64,000 nucleotides of DNA from Paenibacillus sp. FSL K6-1096 (GTDB taxonomy: Bacteria > Bacillota > Bacilli > Paenibacillales > Paenibacillaceae), in the NCBI RefSeq assembly GCF_037977055.1, contig NZ_CP150274.1, positions 6,820,001 to 6,884,000 of the forward strand. Direction: 5' to 3'. Below the pieces are notes generated by a model. It was not told where the DNA came from. It was given only the letters and a program-made list of their open reading frames with translations, and searched no databases. The number at the start of each line of letters is the position of its first letter. The first letter of the stretch is position 1. Below are positions 25,874 through 33,307 of the stretch, one piece after another. The position numbers and the translations under genes are program-made.

Positions 25874-26722
25874 TCAATGAGATAAGCAGTAGAGCAGAAT
25901 GGCTTGCTGGACATAGAGCAGGCTGTGCTTAAATCCGAATCCGGCAAAATAAGGTGAAGCGATAACCTCCTCGCTGACCTCCTCATTACGGTAGAAGGGA
26001 GGACAGGGACATAGCAGCGCCCCGGGCTGCGCCTGCTGCATCCGTTCCAGGGTGATCTGGTATTCGCTGAGATACTCCGGGGTCAGGAAGTCCCTGGGCA
26101 GTGAATCGGTAAGGATCACATCACTCTCCTGCAGAATACTGTCCAGACTGGTGTGAAAGGTGTAGCTCCGCTGATGAACGCTACCCATATCATTACCCGG
26201 AGAGCATACATGATGAAAAGATAGATTCAGCACCTGCGCCGCCTCCATCCAGGTCCGCAATATATTGCCAGCCGGTCCTACGAAAGTGTACGTCAGCTCC
26301 CGGTAATTGTGCCGGAGGGTGCGCAGCGCATACAGGTCAGCCAGAATCTCACACGGGTGATTATGTGTGGTCATCGCATTAATTACAGGAATTGAGCCGT
26401 ATGCAGACAGCGCCTCCAGTTTGCTGAGGTCAGGGTGCCTGGCAATGATCCCGTCCCCCCAGTTCTCCAGATAGCGGATGACATCGCCCGGGTGCTCTTT
26501 TTTGTCAAGCGTCTCCGGCGGAAACGTAATATAAGCTCCCCCCAGGTCGCTAATGCCCTTCTCGAAGCTTACCCGGGTCCGCAGACTGGTCTCAGGGAAG
26601 AACAGAATCATGGTCCTGCCCTCCAGCAGCGGTTCTGGCTTGCTGAGCCGGAGCCGGTCGGTTAGTTCGAAGATATCGAGGATCTGCTCTGAAGTGAGCT
26701 GGTTTATATTCAGGAAATGCAT
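25874..26722 (-). CDS. divergent aspartate/ornithine carbamoyltransferase family protein
   Basis: A 282-residue member of the ATCase/OTCase family, slightly short (usual 300-330). The carbamoyl-phosphate motif is SLRTRVSFE (residues 46-54) rather than STRTR, and the second motif is HPCE (122-125) where most enzymes have HPxQ. The C-terminal HCLP/HPLP motif is replaced by PCPPFYRNEEV. No arginine or pyrimidine gene is nearby. SLRTR is known in acetyl- or succinylornithine enzymes, so an altered amino substrate is plausible; loss of activity is also possible. GGGGAGGGGG precedes the start at 26722. Confidence 0.85.
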   Translation of the reverse strand: MHFLNINQLTSEQILDIFELTDRLRLSKPEPLLEGRTMILFFPETSLRTRVSFEKGISDLGGAYITFPPETLDKKEHPGDVIRYLENWGDGIIARHPDLSKLEALSAYGSIPVINAMTTHNHPCEILADLYALRTLRHNYRELTYTFVGPAGNILRTWMEAAQVLNLSFHHVCSPGNDMGSVHQRSYTFHTSLDSILQESDVILTDSLPRDFLTPEYLSEYQITLERMQQAQPGALLCPCPPFYRNEEVSEEVIASPYFAGFGFKHSLLYVQQAILLYCLSH

Positions 26723-26966
26723 AGATAAATCCCCCTCCCCTTGGTATGTAAGCAGCCAGAATGAATAATAATGAATAAATATACATCAATAAGTAATAGT
26801 ATACAACGGAATTTTTACTGAAATTTTATTCCGCGCCATTCTACCGGCAGTTGAATCACGCGCATAAGCTCATTCAACCACCGTTTGATAGTATTGCGTC
26901 CTGCGGAGATGCTATGATGATTTCAGGCAGTGCGCACTGTACATTTTGTTCATTGGAGGGTATACC

Positions 26967-27890
26967 ATGCTCGACTTGCGTAAGATTGGAGCTTATATTT
27001 CGAAGCTTCGCAAAGACCAGGATTGGACCCAATTGGAGCTTGCCGATCAACTGAATGTCAGCCATCAGGCGGTATCGAAATGGGAACGGGGCGAGTCGCT
27101 GCCGGATATCGGAACGCTTCCGCAGGTGGCGGGGTTATTCGGCAGAACGGTAGACGATATTCTAAATGCAGGAGACAATGAAGCAGACAGGGAGCGGCGG
27201 CACCTTGGATCGATTGTTGAGAGAATTGCAGAGAACAGGCCGGACCAGGTGGCAGAGATGGTCAATACCGGCAAGGCGGAAATAGAAGAGCTTATAGAGG
27301 TAGCGCCGCTCGTCAAAGCAAGCACTTTGCATAAGGTCACAGAAGAATTAGACAGCAGTACCCTTAGGCTGGATGTGATCATGCGCCTGGCTCCGTTCCT
27401 GGGATCAGATATATTAGATGAACTGGTTCATCAGGCAGAAAAAGAAGAAATTTCCTGGAATGTCGTTGCCGGACTTGCCCCGTTCGTCAGCCGCAGCACC
27501 TTAGGCCGGCTGGTCGATCTGTCGGCAGACGGCTCCAGCGATGTGAACAATCTAGTTGGGATTGCCCCGTTTCTTAACAGAGAGCATCTGGACCTGCTGG
27601 TGCAGCAAGCCAGAGAGGACAGCTTAAGCTGGAATTCCATTCAAGCGCTGGCCCCCTTTATCAGCAGAGAAACGTTAGGCCGTCTGGTGGACCGGGTGGA
27701 AGAGAGCCTTGCCGATGCAAATCGGCTGCTCGGAATTGCCCCTTTTTTGGACAGGGGGAAGCTTGAGCAGTTGCTTGGCAGAGTGGAGGCAAAGCGTCTT
27801 AGCCCGGATGTGCTGGCAAGCCTGGCTCCTTTTATCGATCAGGGGGTACTGAGCCGATTGGTAACCAGCATATTAAATAAAGCTAAGTAG
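26967..27890 (+). CDS. XRE-family HTH protein with seven 29-residue repeats
   Basis: A 307-residue protein. Residues 5-68 are a Cro/CI-type helix-turn-helix (DWTQLELADQLNVSHQAVSK, RGESLPDIGTLPQVAGLFG). From about residue 108 to the end there are seven helical repeats whose Ala-Pro pair recurs at 113, 142, 171, 200, 229, 258 and 287, exactly every 29 residues (consensus L-x-x-L/I-A-P-F-x-x-R-x-x-L-x-x-L-V). This looks like an alpha-solenoid used for protein binding or oligomerisation. ATG at 26967 follows GGAGGG. DNA binding is confident; the role of the repeats is unknown. Confidence 0.9.
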   Translation: MLDLRKIGAYISKLRKDQDWTQLELADQLNVSHQAVSKWERGESLPDIGTLPQVAGLFGRTVDDILNAGDNEADRERRHLGSIVERIAENRPDQVAEMVNTGKAEIEELIEVAPLVKASTLHKVTEELDSSTLRLDVIMRLAPFLGSDILDELVHQAEKEEISWNVVAGLAPFVSRSTLGRLVDLSADGSSDVNNLVGIAPFLNREHLDLLVQQAREDSLSWNSIQALAPFISRETLGRLVDRVEESLADANRLLGIAPFLDRGKLEQLLGRVEAKRLSPDVLASLAPFIDQGVLSRLVTSILNKAK

Positions 27891-27896
27891 ACATTA

Positions 27897-27935
27897 AAAA
27901 CAGAGCATAGGCGTACTGCCGCAATGCTCTGTTTT
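27897..27935. terminator. bidirectional terminator
   Basis: AAAACAGAGCAT and ATGCTCTGTTTT form a 12-bp stem between the XRE gene and the convergent TelA gene. Confidence 0.88.
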
Positions 27936-27959
27936 AACGTTATATCGGGTGCTGCGCTG

Positions 27960-29099
27960 CTACAATCCGAGCGTATTGCCTTTTTCCAGCCGCTGAATCT
28001 GCTTCTCCCCGTCATCTGCCAGCTCCCGGAACTGGGTGATCGTCTCGCGCATCTTGGGCAGGGCCTCCTGCTTGTAGGTGCTGATCGAATCCAGGGCAGA
28101 GAGGACGTCAGTGAATGCCTGCTTCAGCGTATCCACAGAGATACTGGTCTCCAGCGACTGCTTGTGAATGGCAGCGCCCTGCTCCTTCAGCATTCTGGAG
28201 GTGCCGCTGATGAGGTTATCGGTGGTCTGGTTCAGCAGCTCGATTTTTTGCAGGACAATCTTCTGGTTGTAGAGGGCGCTGGCGACCGTCACCGAGATTT
28301 TGAGCGCAGAGATGGTTACGTTCCTTGCCCGGTCTACACCGCGGATCAGCTCTTTGTTGTTGCGGATCACGACCTCGATAGCCATGATTCCCTGCTGGTT
28401 AACCACCAGCATCTGCTGGAGATCCATCACCCGCTGGCGCAGCGGGAACAGCACCTCCTCCGTAATGAACCGTACCTTATCCTCGTCTTCACTCCGCTGT
28501 CTGGCAGCCTCGATCTGCTTCTCGATCTCCTGGTCCATCAGCATCCCGAGCTGGATTTCCTTCTTCAGCCGTTTGGTCAGCTCCCGCAGGGTCTGCTGTT
28601 CAATCTCCAGGGTGGTGTTGTCGTTCTTCAGCACGGCCTTCCCTTTGTCCAGAGAGAGAATAATGTCCGAGATCACGGCATCGGCCTTCTGGTATTTGGC
28701 GAAATAATTGCGCAGCGGGTGGAAAAATCTGCCGAGTATCCCGCTTTTGGCGAAATCCACGGCACTGGGGTCCAGATCCTTGAGCTGGTGATGCAGCTCG
28801 GTTAAGCCCTTGGCGACCTGCCCGCCTTCGTCCCCGGTCTTGGACAGATTGCCTACAGATACCTGAAGCAGCGCGTTCTTGTCCGAAGACGACCGCATGG
28901 TGCTCATCCCGAAGCTGTCGATCGATTGCAGCACAGCCTTGCGCTTCTCCAGCGACTCGAAGTCCAGCTCCAGAATGCTGTTGACGTTGCTGATCGCCTG
29001 CTCCTTCAGTTGGGTGACTTCCTCCGGCTCCGGCTGGACCTGCTCCTCGATGACTGATTTCAGCTTCTCCGGGCTGGGAATTTCCATGGTAAATGACAT
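27960..29099 (-). CDS. telA: toxic anion resistance protein, TelA family
   Basis: A 379-residue, highly charged helical protein of the TelA/KlaA/YceH/YaaN family, full length, with long coiled coils (LRELTKRLKKEIQLGMLMDQ) and the conserved ARNVTISALKISVTVASAL segment. Named for tellurite resistance, the family is functionally linked to envelope stress and to TerD/XpaC proteins, but its mechanism is unknown. It is the last gene of a three-gene operon (XpaC-like, VWA, TelA), 25 bp after the VWA gene. AAGGAGG precedes the start at 29099. Confidence 0.92.
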   Translation of the reverse strand: MSFTMEIPSPEKLKSVIEEQVQPEPEEVTQLKEQAISNVNSILELDFESLEKRKAVLQSIDSFGMSTMRSSSDKNALLQVSVGNLSKTGDEGGQVAKGLTELHHQLKDLDPSAVDFAKSGILGRFFHPLRNYFAKYQKADAVISDIILSLDKGKAVLKNDNTTLEIEQQTLRELTKRLKKEIQLGMLMDQEIEKQIEAARQRSEDEDKVRFITEEVLFPLRQRVMDLQQMLVVNQQGIMAIEVVIRNNKELIRGVDRARNVTISALKISVTVASALYNQKIVLQKIELLNQTTDNLISGTSRMLKEQGAAIHKQSLETSISVDTLKQAFTDVLSALDSISTYKQEALPKMRETITQFRELADDGEKQIQRLEKGNTLGL

Positions 29100-29124
29100 G
29101 TGAACCCTCCTTCAGCATATAGAA

Positions 29125-30810
29125 CTACATTTGCACATTGAGCAGATTGCCGATTTTGTAGACCACATCTTCAGTGTCCGCATTGATGTTGGCCGCCTCG
29201 TTGATGCTGGAGATGCTCTCCAGCGCCTTGATGTTGGCGTTATAGCCGATGGTGTATACCGGAATCTTGTAGGTCTCAATCAGTCCGCGGATCTCATCCA
29301 GGGAATGGCCTTCGTTGGTCTCCCCGTCACTGAGGACGAAGATCACGGGCTTCAGCCCGGGGTGCTGGGCCTGATACTCCTGGAGCATCTTCATCGCCAC
29401 GACCATTCCGTCAAAAGTAGCCGTACCGCCCGAAGCCTGCAGGCTGTTAATCGCTCCTACGAACATGGACTGCTGATTGGTGTCATAGGTGGCGATCGGC
29501 AGATTGATGGTCACATCGCTGGAGTAGGAGACAAAGCCGATGCTGTTGTCCTTGCCCAGGAACTTCTGGCCCTTCAGCAGCGATTCCTTCAGACGGTTCA
29601 GCGGCTCGCCCGCCATGCTGCCCGAGACATCGGCTACGAAGACTGCGGCAATCGGCTTGCTGCCGTCTTTTTTCTCCTTCCACAGCTTCTGGGCCGAGGT
29701 GAGCAGGGAGCCGTCAACAGGCTTAAGCTCCGAGACATATTCATTCAAGCCGTTGAAGCCTTTGTCTGCGGCCGTCTTCTGGTATTTCTCCTGCTGGACG
29801 AACTCGCCGAACTTCTTGATGATTTCCAGCTTCTCCGGCGGCAGATTGCCCAGGGCATAGAGCGGGCTGTCATGTCTTACGCCGAAGGGGGTGAACACAT
29901 AGCCGCTGCTGAGATCTTTAGCGTTGACAAAGGTCTGGTATTCCAGGACGAAGGCATCCAGCCTGCCCGACTTCGCCGCTTCACGCATTTGCAGGGTGGT
30001 CGAAGCAATGAAGGGCACATTGGCCTGGAATTTCTCGAAGCCTTGAACGGCTGTATCGCCGAGCAGATCGTTCTGATCGAAGGTGTTGAGGGCAGTAACC
30101 AGGAAATTAAGCCCGGTGGAGCTGGCAAAAGGATCGGTATACCCCATCGCCAGCTCATTGCCCGCAATGGCATCGGTGATCGTCTTGACATTGATCGCGC
30201 CGTATTTGTCAACGAGCTGATCATATTTCTGTTTGTTCATCACCACTCCGGCCACATTGCCGGTCAGCCGCTTGGCAACCAGCTCGGTCTGGACGCCGCT
30301 GGCTTTGACCATCTCGCCCCACAGCTCGTTGGATGGAGTGAAGGCGTCAGGCACATATTTGCCGGACCGGATATAATCGGCGGCGGTGCCTGAGGCGATA
30401 TTGCGGATCTTCACCGAGACCGGCTGTCCGTCTACCGTGATGCCCGCAGCGTTGAAGTCTGCCGCCACATCATTGAGCCAGCCGTCGTTGCCGGTTCCTG
30501 ACTTCTCTGTCGAGGAGAAGATTTCAACGAAGCTGCTGGTGGTGCTGTCAACGGAGATAGGGAACTTGGAGATATCGGGCAGCGAGTCGAGGGCTGACGC
30601 CGGATCAAGGTCGATCTGCCCTTTGACTGGCTCTGCGCTGGTGACGCTGATATCCTTATAGATCCGGTTCAGTCGTTTGTCTGCGTCTTCTGCGGAGATT
30701 TCCGTTTTGGATTTGCCCAGATTGGAGGTTAAGGTAATTCCGAAATAGACAAGGGCGAAGACGGATGCGGCTATAATTGCGAGTATGAACAGAGTTTTGC
30801 CTTTCCTCAT
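29125..30810 (-). CDS. membrane-anchored solute-binding/VWA domain protein
   Basis: A 561-residue protein with an N-terminal membrane anchor (LFILAIIAASVFALVYFGIT), an extracellular periplasmic-binding-like domain at about 80-370 and a von Willebrand A domain at about 385-561. The MIDAS motif is DVSGS from Asp394, with a supporting FVLSDGETNEG loop. VWA domains bind protein partners through a metal. Sitting between TelA and XpaC-like genes, it probably works with them at the membrane. The start at 30810 follows AAAGGAAG; gaps are 18 and 25 bp to its neighbours. Function is inferred from context only. Confidence 0.88.
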   Translation of the reverse strand: MRKGKTLFILAIIAASVFALVYFGITLTSNLGKSKTEISAEDADKRLNRIYKDISVTSAEPVKGQIDLDPASALDSLPDISKFPISVDSTTSSFVEIFSSTEKSGTGNDGWLNDVAADFNAAGITVDGQPVSVKIRNIASGTAADYIRSGKYVPDAFTPSNELWGEMVKASGVQTELVAKRLTGNVAGVVMNKQKYDQLVDKYGAINVKTITDAIAGNELAMGYTDPFASSTGLNFLVTALNTFDQNDLLGDTAVQGFEKFQANVPFIASTTLQMREAAKSGRLDAFVLEYQTFVNAKDLSSGYVFTPFGVRHDSPLYALGNLPPEKLEIIKKFGEFVQQEKYQKTAADKGFNGLNEYVSELKPVDGSLLTSAQKLWKEKKDGSKPIAAVFVADVSGSMAGEPLNRLKESLLKGQKFLGKDNSIGFVSYSSDVTINLPIATYDTNQQSMFVGAINSLQASGGTATFDGMVVAMKMLQEYQAQHPGLKPVIFVLSDGETNEGHSLDEIRGLIETYKIPVYTIGYNANIKALESISSINEAANINADTEDVVYKIGNLLNVQM

Positions 30811-30828
30811 AGGTTCAGCTTCCTTTCG

Positions 30829-31620
30829 TTACTGGTAGAGTTTCGTCTGCCCGATCAGGGCGGTTAATTCCTGCATACACGGAATGTCTTCAACATTCGC
30901 ATAACCGGCGCTCCCCAGCTCTGTAATTTCCAGCAGCAGCTGATCGAGCTTCAGCAGAATTTCCTCGTTCGCCCCGAGACAGCCTTTGACGTAAGAGAGA
31001 TATTCATGGTATACCGCTGTTTTCTTCTGGATCAGGGAGCCGGAGAACCGGCTGGCGGCGGTGCTGTCACTGAACCTGGCGAATTCGGCGGCATCGAATA
31101 CGCTGAGCTTGTTCAGCATCCCCCGGATATTCAGATAGAACAGCTTCTCCACTTCATCAATGACAGCATGGAACTTGCGGTAGCTGAGCTCTGCCGTGTC
31201 AAACCGTCTGCCCAGCACCTGGAGCAGCGCTGCCTTCTTCCTGCCGATCCGCTCAATCTGATCCAGGGCAAGGGCGATATCCTCCTTCAGCACCTTCACA
31301 TTCCGGTGGCGGTTCAGGCCGGCGATGTAATCCTCCCGCGAATCATAGTGTACAGCAGACGGCTTGGCGGCCGGAGGCTTGAACAGTAAGGTATAACTCC
31401 CGTATAGTACGGCCAGCAGACTCATAACCAGCAGGGTTACGCCGGAGGCCGTCTCCAGCGCGCTCCCGCCGCCGATGGTTACACCAAGCAGGCCGGGAGA
31501 CAGCACAGCGACATTTAAAATAACAATCCCGGCAACCAGGCCGAGGAGCTTCAAGGGTCCGGATCTGTTCAGGATCAGCACCTCCTCATCTAAGTATATT
31601 GGGGGAATACGTATGTTCAT
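30829..31620 (-). CDS. XpaC-like membrane protein
   Basis: A 263-residue protein with two membrane helices near residues 25-45 and 58-80, then a cytoplasmic helical domain (VLKEDIALALDQIERIGRKK, YRKFHAVIDEVEKLFYLNI). This is the layout of the XpaC family (named for 5-bromo-4-chloroindolyl phosphate hydrolysis). In Bacillus, xpaC is paired with the TelA homologue yaaN, as here with TelA. The ribosome site before the start at 31620 is poor; a GAGGAGG inside the gene (31582-31588) hints that the real start could be a few codons later. Confidence 0.75.
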   Translation of the reverse strand: MNIRIPPIYLDEEVLILNRSGPLKLLGLVAGIVILNVAVLSPGLLGVTIGGGSALETASGVTLLVMSLLAVLYGSYTLLFKPPAAKPSAVHYDSREDYIAGLNRHRNVKVLKEDIALALDQIERIGRKKAALLQVLGRRFDTAELSYRKFHAVIDEVEKLFYLNIRGMLNKLSVFDAAEFARFSDSTAASRFSGSLIQKKTAVYHEYLSYVKGCLGANEEILLKLDQLLLEITELGSAGYANVEDIPCMQELTALIGQTKLYQ

Positions 31621-31708
31621 TCATACAGAGCGGGGGGAGCGGAGGAGTCTCCTAAATATTACCCATATCACATAGAAATGATTGGAATAAAAGCCTGTTA
31701 CACACTGC

Positions 31709-31735
31709 TACGTTTTGAGGCTTGGGGATGTTTCA
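31709..31735 (-). promoter_or_regulatory. ECF (SigW-like) promoter of the XpaC/VWA/TelA operon
   Basis: On the minus strand TGAAAC (31735-31730) and CGTA (31712-31709) are 17 nt apart, close to the SigW pattern TGAAAC-N16-CGTA, and about 90 bp before the first gene. It fits envelope-stress control, but the spacer is one base longer than the optimum. Confidence 0.55.
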
Positions 31736-31783
31736 ATTTTTTGATACTTAAAGGACAACTATATAAAATTTCACCATCAAGCA

Positions 31784-31812
31784 TTGACATCAGCTCACTT
31801 CGCGTGTAACAT
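31784..31812 (+). promoter_or_regulatory. sigma-A promoter of the EamA leader
   Basis: TTGACA (31784-31789), 17-nt spacer, TAACAT (31807-31812) preceded by TG. It lies about 45 bp before the riboswitch. Confidence 0.75.
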
Positions 31813-31855
31813 ATGAACAGTCGTCAACCGGCAATGATTCCATAACTCCATATTG

Positions 31856-31937
31856 TTCTCGTATAACCCCGCAGCCATTGTCAGATGGCACAGGGCGGGG
31901 GTTTCTACAGGAAGCCTACTCTTCCTAACTACGATGA
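31856..31937 (+). promoter_or_regulatory. purine-type riboswitch aptamer (atypical P2)
   Basis: P1 pairs TCGTA (31859-31863) with TACGA (31930-31934). TATAA follows P1. P2 pairs CCCCGC with GCGGGG and continues as GCCAT/ATGGC around TGTCAG. J2/3 is GTTTCTAC (31901-31908), the hallmark of purine riboswitches. P3 is AGGAAG/CTTCCT, and J3/1 ends in AACTA. The U in GTTTCTAC and the C in AACTA would correspond to U51 and C74, predicting a guanine-like ligand. P2 is longer than usual and J3/1 has one extra base, so specificity may differ. Confidence 0.7.
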
Positions 31938-31984
31938 TAAGGACCGTGAACCAGCGGTCCCTGTCCCCGGAGTTAGGAATTTTT
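31922..31984 (+). terminator. riboswitch expression platform (conditional terminator)
   Basis: TTCCTAACT (31922-31930) pairs with AGTTAGGAA (31971-31979), followed by a T run to 31984. Its left arm is the right half of aptamer P3 plus J3/1, so ligand binding would block it: an ON switch. AAGGACCG (31939-31946) can pair with either CGGTCC at 31955 or CGGTCCTT at 31993, giving a further alternative fold. Confidence 0.7.
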
Positions 31985-32046
31985 GCGTACAGCGGTCCTT
32001 GACACAATCATTATTCAGATTAGAAGATTCAGGAGGCATCATCTGC

Positions 32047-33015
32047 ATGAAAGATATGAAATACTTACTCTCCGTCCTTGTAGGCGCGATGAGCTACGGC
32101 ATTCTGTCCACAATTGTTGTATTGGCCTACGGGCAAGGCTACAAGCTTGGGGAAGTTGTGGGCACCCAGCTGTTAACCGGCTGCATTCTGGCCTGGCTGC
32201 TGGCACTATATACCAAGCTCAGAGCAAACCGTAAGCAGCGCAGCGGATCGGCAGCTTCCGGCCAGTCTTCCAAGCCGGCTGCGGCCCGGCTGACCTGGAA
32301 GCACCGGCTGCTGCTGATGCTGGCCGGCGCACCAACCGTTGTTACCGGTCTGCTGTATTACCAGTCGCTGCGTTATATTCCGGCTTCCCTGGCGATTATT
32401 CTGCTGTTCCAGTTCACCTGGATCAGCGTGCTGATCCAGGCGGTAAGCAAGCGCCAGCGTCCCGACCGGATCACTGTGCTGACGCTGATCCTGCTGTTCG
32501 GCGGCACCCTGCTGGCTGCGGGTATCCTGAATCAGGGTACGGCAGAGTTCAATCTGCTCGGGCTGTTGCTCGGTCTGCTGTCAGCGGTCAGTTATTCCAT
32601 GTTCATTATCTTCAGCGGCAAGGCGGTTCCGTCTGCGCATCCGGCCTACCGGAGCGCCTGGATGGTAACGGGCGGGATGCTCCTGCTGTTCATCCTGTTC
32701 CCGCCGTACTTCCTGTTTAACGGTCTGCTGTGGAGCCAGCTCCTGCTGTTCGGCTTCCTGCTCGGCTTGTTCGGCGCCTTCATTCCGCCGGTCCTGTTCG
32801 CCATCGGAGTGCCGCATATCGGCGGCGGCATGGCCGGGATTCTTGGAGCGGCCGAGCTGCCGGTCGCTGTGCTGCTGTCCTCGTTCGTGCTGCATGAGCA
32901 GGTGAGCCTGCTGCAGTGGATCGGGGTAGTCCTGGTGCTGCTGGGCGTGGTCCTGCCGGAGCTGTATAAGCTGCGCTGGGGGAATGCCCGGGCCATGCGT
33001 TCATCCTCCGTCTGA
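32047..33015 (+). CDS. EamA/DMT family transporter
   Basis: A 322-residue membrane protein with ten predicted helices in two EamA halves (drug/metabolite transporter superfamily), such as SVLVGAMSYGILSTIVVLAY and IGVVLVLLGVVLPELYKL. It probably exports a small metabolite. An open frame extends upstream to 31885 but runs through the riboswitch; the ATG at 32047 with AGGAGG 10 nt upstream is the start. Control by a purine-type ON switch suggests it exports purines or related compounds, in analogy with the adenine-activated pump PbuE. That substrate is inferred. Confidence 0.9.
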   Translation: MKDMKYLLSVLVGAMSYGILSTIVVLAYGQGYKLGEVVGTQLLTGCILAWLLALYTKLRANRKQRSGSAASGQSSKPAAARLTWKHRLLLMLAGAPTVVTGLLYYQSLRYIPASLAIILLFQFTWISVLIQAVSKRQRPDRITVLTLILLFGGTLLAAGILNQGTAEFNLLGLLLGLLSAVSYSMFIIFSGKAVPSAHPAYRSAWMVTGGMLLLFILFPPYFLFNGLLWSQLLLFGFLLGLFGAFIPPVLFAIGVPHIGGGMAGILGAAELPVAVLLSSFVLHEQVSLLQWIGVVLVLLGVVLPELYKLRWGNARAMRSSSV

Positions 33016-33033
33016 GTTCTGGCGGGAGGGAGT

Positions 33034-33070
33034 GGAGCGTTCCCTGTGAAGAGGGGAGCGCTCCTTTTTT
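33034..33070 (+). terminator. terminator after the EamA gene
   Basis: GGAGCGTTCCC pairs with GGGAGCGCTCC (one wobble) and is followed by six T. Confidence 0.85.
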
Positions 33071-33088
33071 CTTTCCATTCAAGCAATA

Positions 33089-33102
33089 TGAAAGCGTAAA
33101 CA
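33089..33102 (+). promoter_or_regulatory. cre site (CcpA) of the licT-bglP-bglA operon
   Basis: TGAAAGCGTAAACA differs from the cre consensus TGWAANCGNTNWCA at one position and lies just upstream of the -35 element. It would give glucose repression of the beta-glucoside operon. Confidence 0.7.
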
Positions 33103-33111
33103 TTTTTTTTG

Positions 33112-33140
33112 TTGCCAAAACCGTAATGGAGTGTTATTCT
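33112..33140 (+). promoter_or_regulatory. sigma-A promoter of licT
   Basis: TTGCCA (33112-33117), 17-nt spacer, TATTCT (33135-33140). Transcription would start at about 33147, right at the RAT sequence. Confidence 0.65.
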
Positions 33141-33146
33141 GGATTT

Positions 33147-33206
33147 GGGATTGTTACTGCAAAGGCAAAACCCAAAACATGGTCACGTGTTTTGGGTTTT
33201 GCCTTT
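33147..33206 (+). promoter_or_regulatory. RAT antiterminator and terminator upstream of licT
   Basis: The ribonucleic antiterminator begins GGGATTGTTACTGCAAAGGC. Its 3' part overlaps a perfect 19-bp terminator stem (33161-33179 with 33188-33206) followed by a T-rich tail. Active LicT protein binding to the RAT would prevent the terminator, so licT is autoregulated. Confidence 0.93.
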
Positions 33207-33307
33207 CTTTATGTTAAGGGCTTGCGGGACGCCGCAGGATACCCTTAACCCTGTCTGCAGCCTGTGGCCGGGCTGGAATGAAATTCGGGGTGAAGGAGGG
33301 CAGAGGG

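Noticed and set aside
31856..31984. ykkC-type guanidine riboswitch or T-box leader before the EamA gene
   Set aside because: The conserved ykkC segments and the T-box sequence AGGGTGGNACCGCG are absent; the GTTTCTAC and TATAA elements fit the purine class instead.
31885..32046. Upstream extension of the EamA protein by 54 residues
   Set aside because: It would run through the riboswitch and terminator, has no ribosome site and adds no membrane segment; AGGAGG marks the start at 32047.
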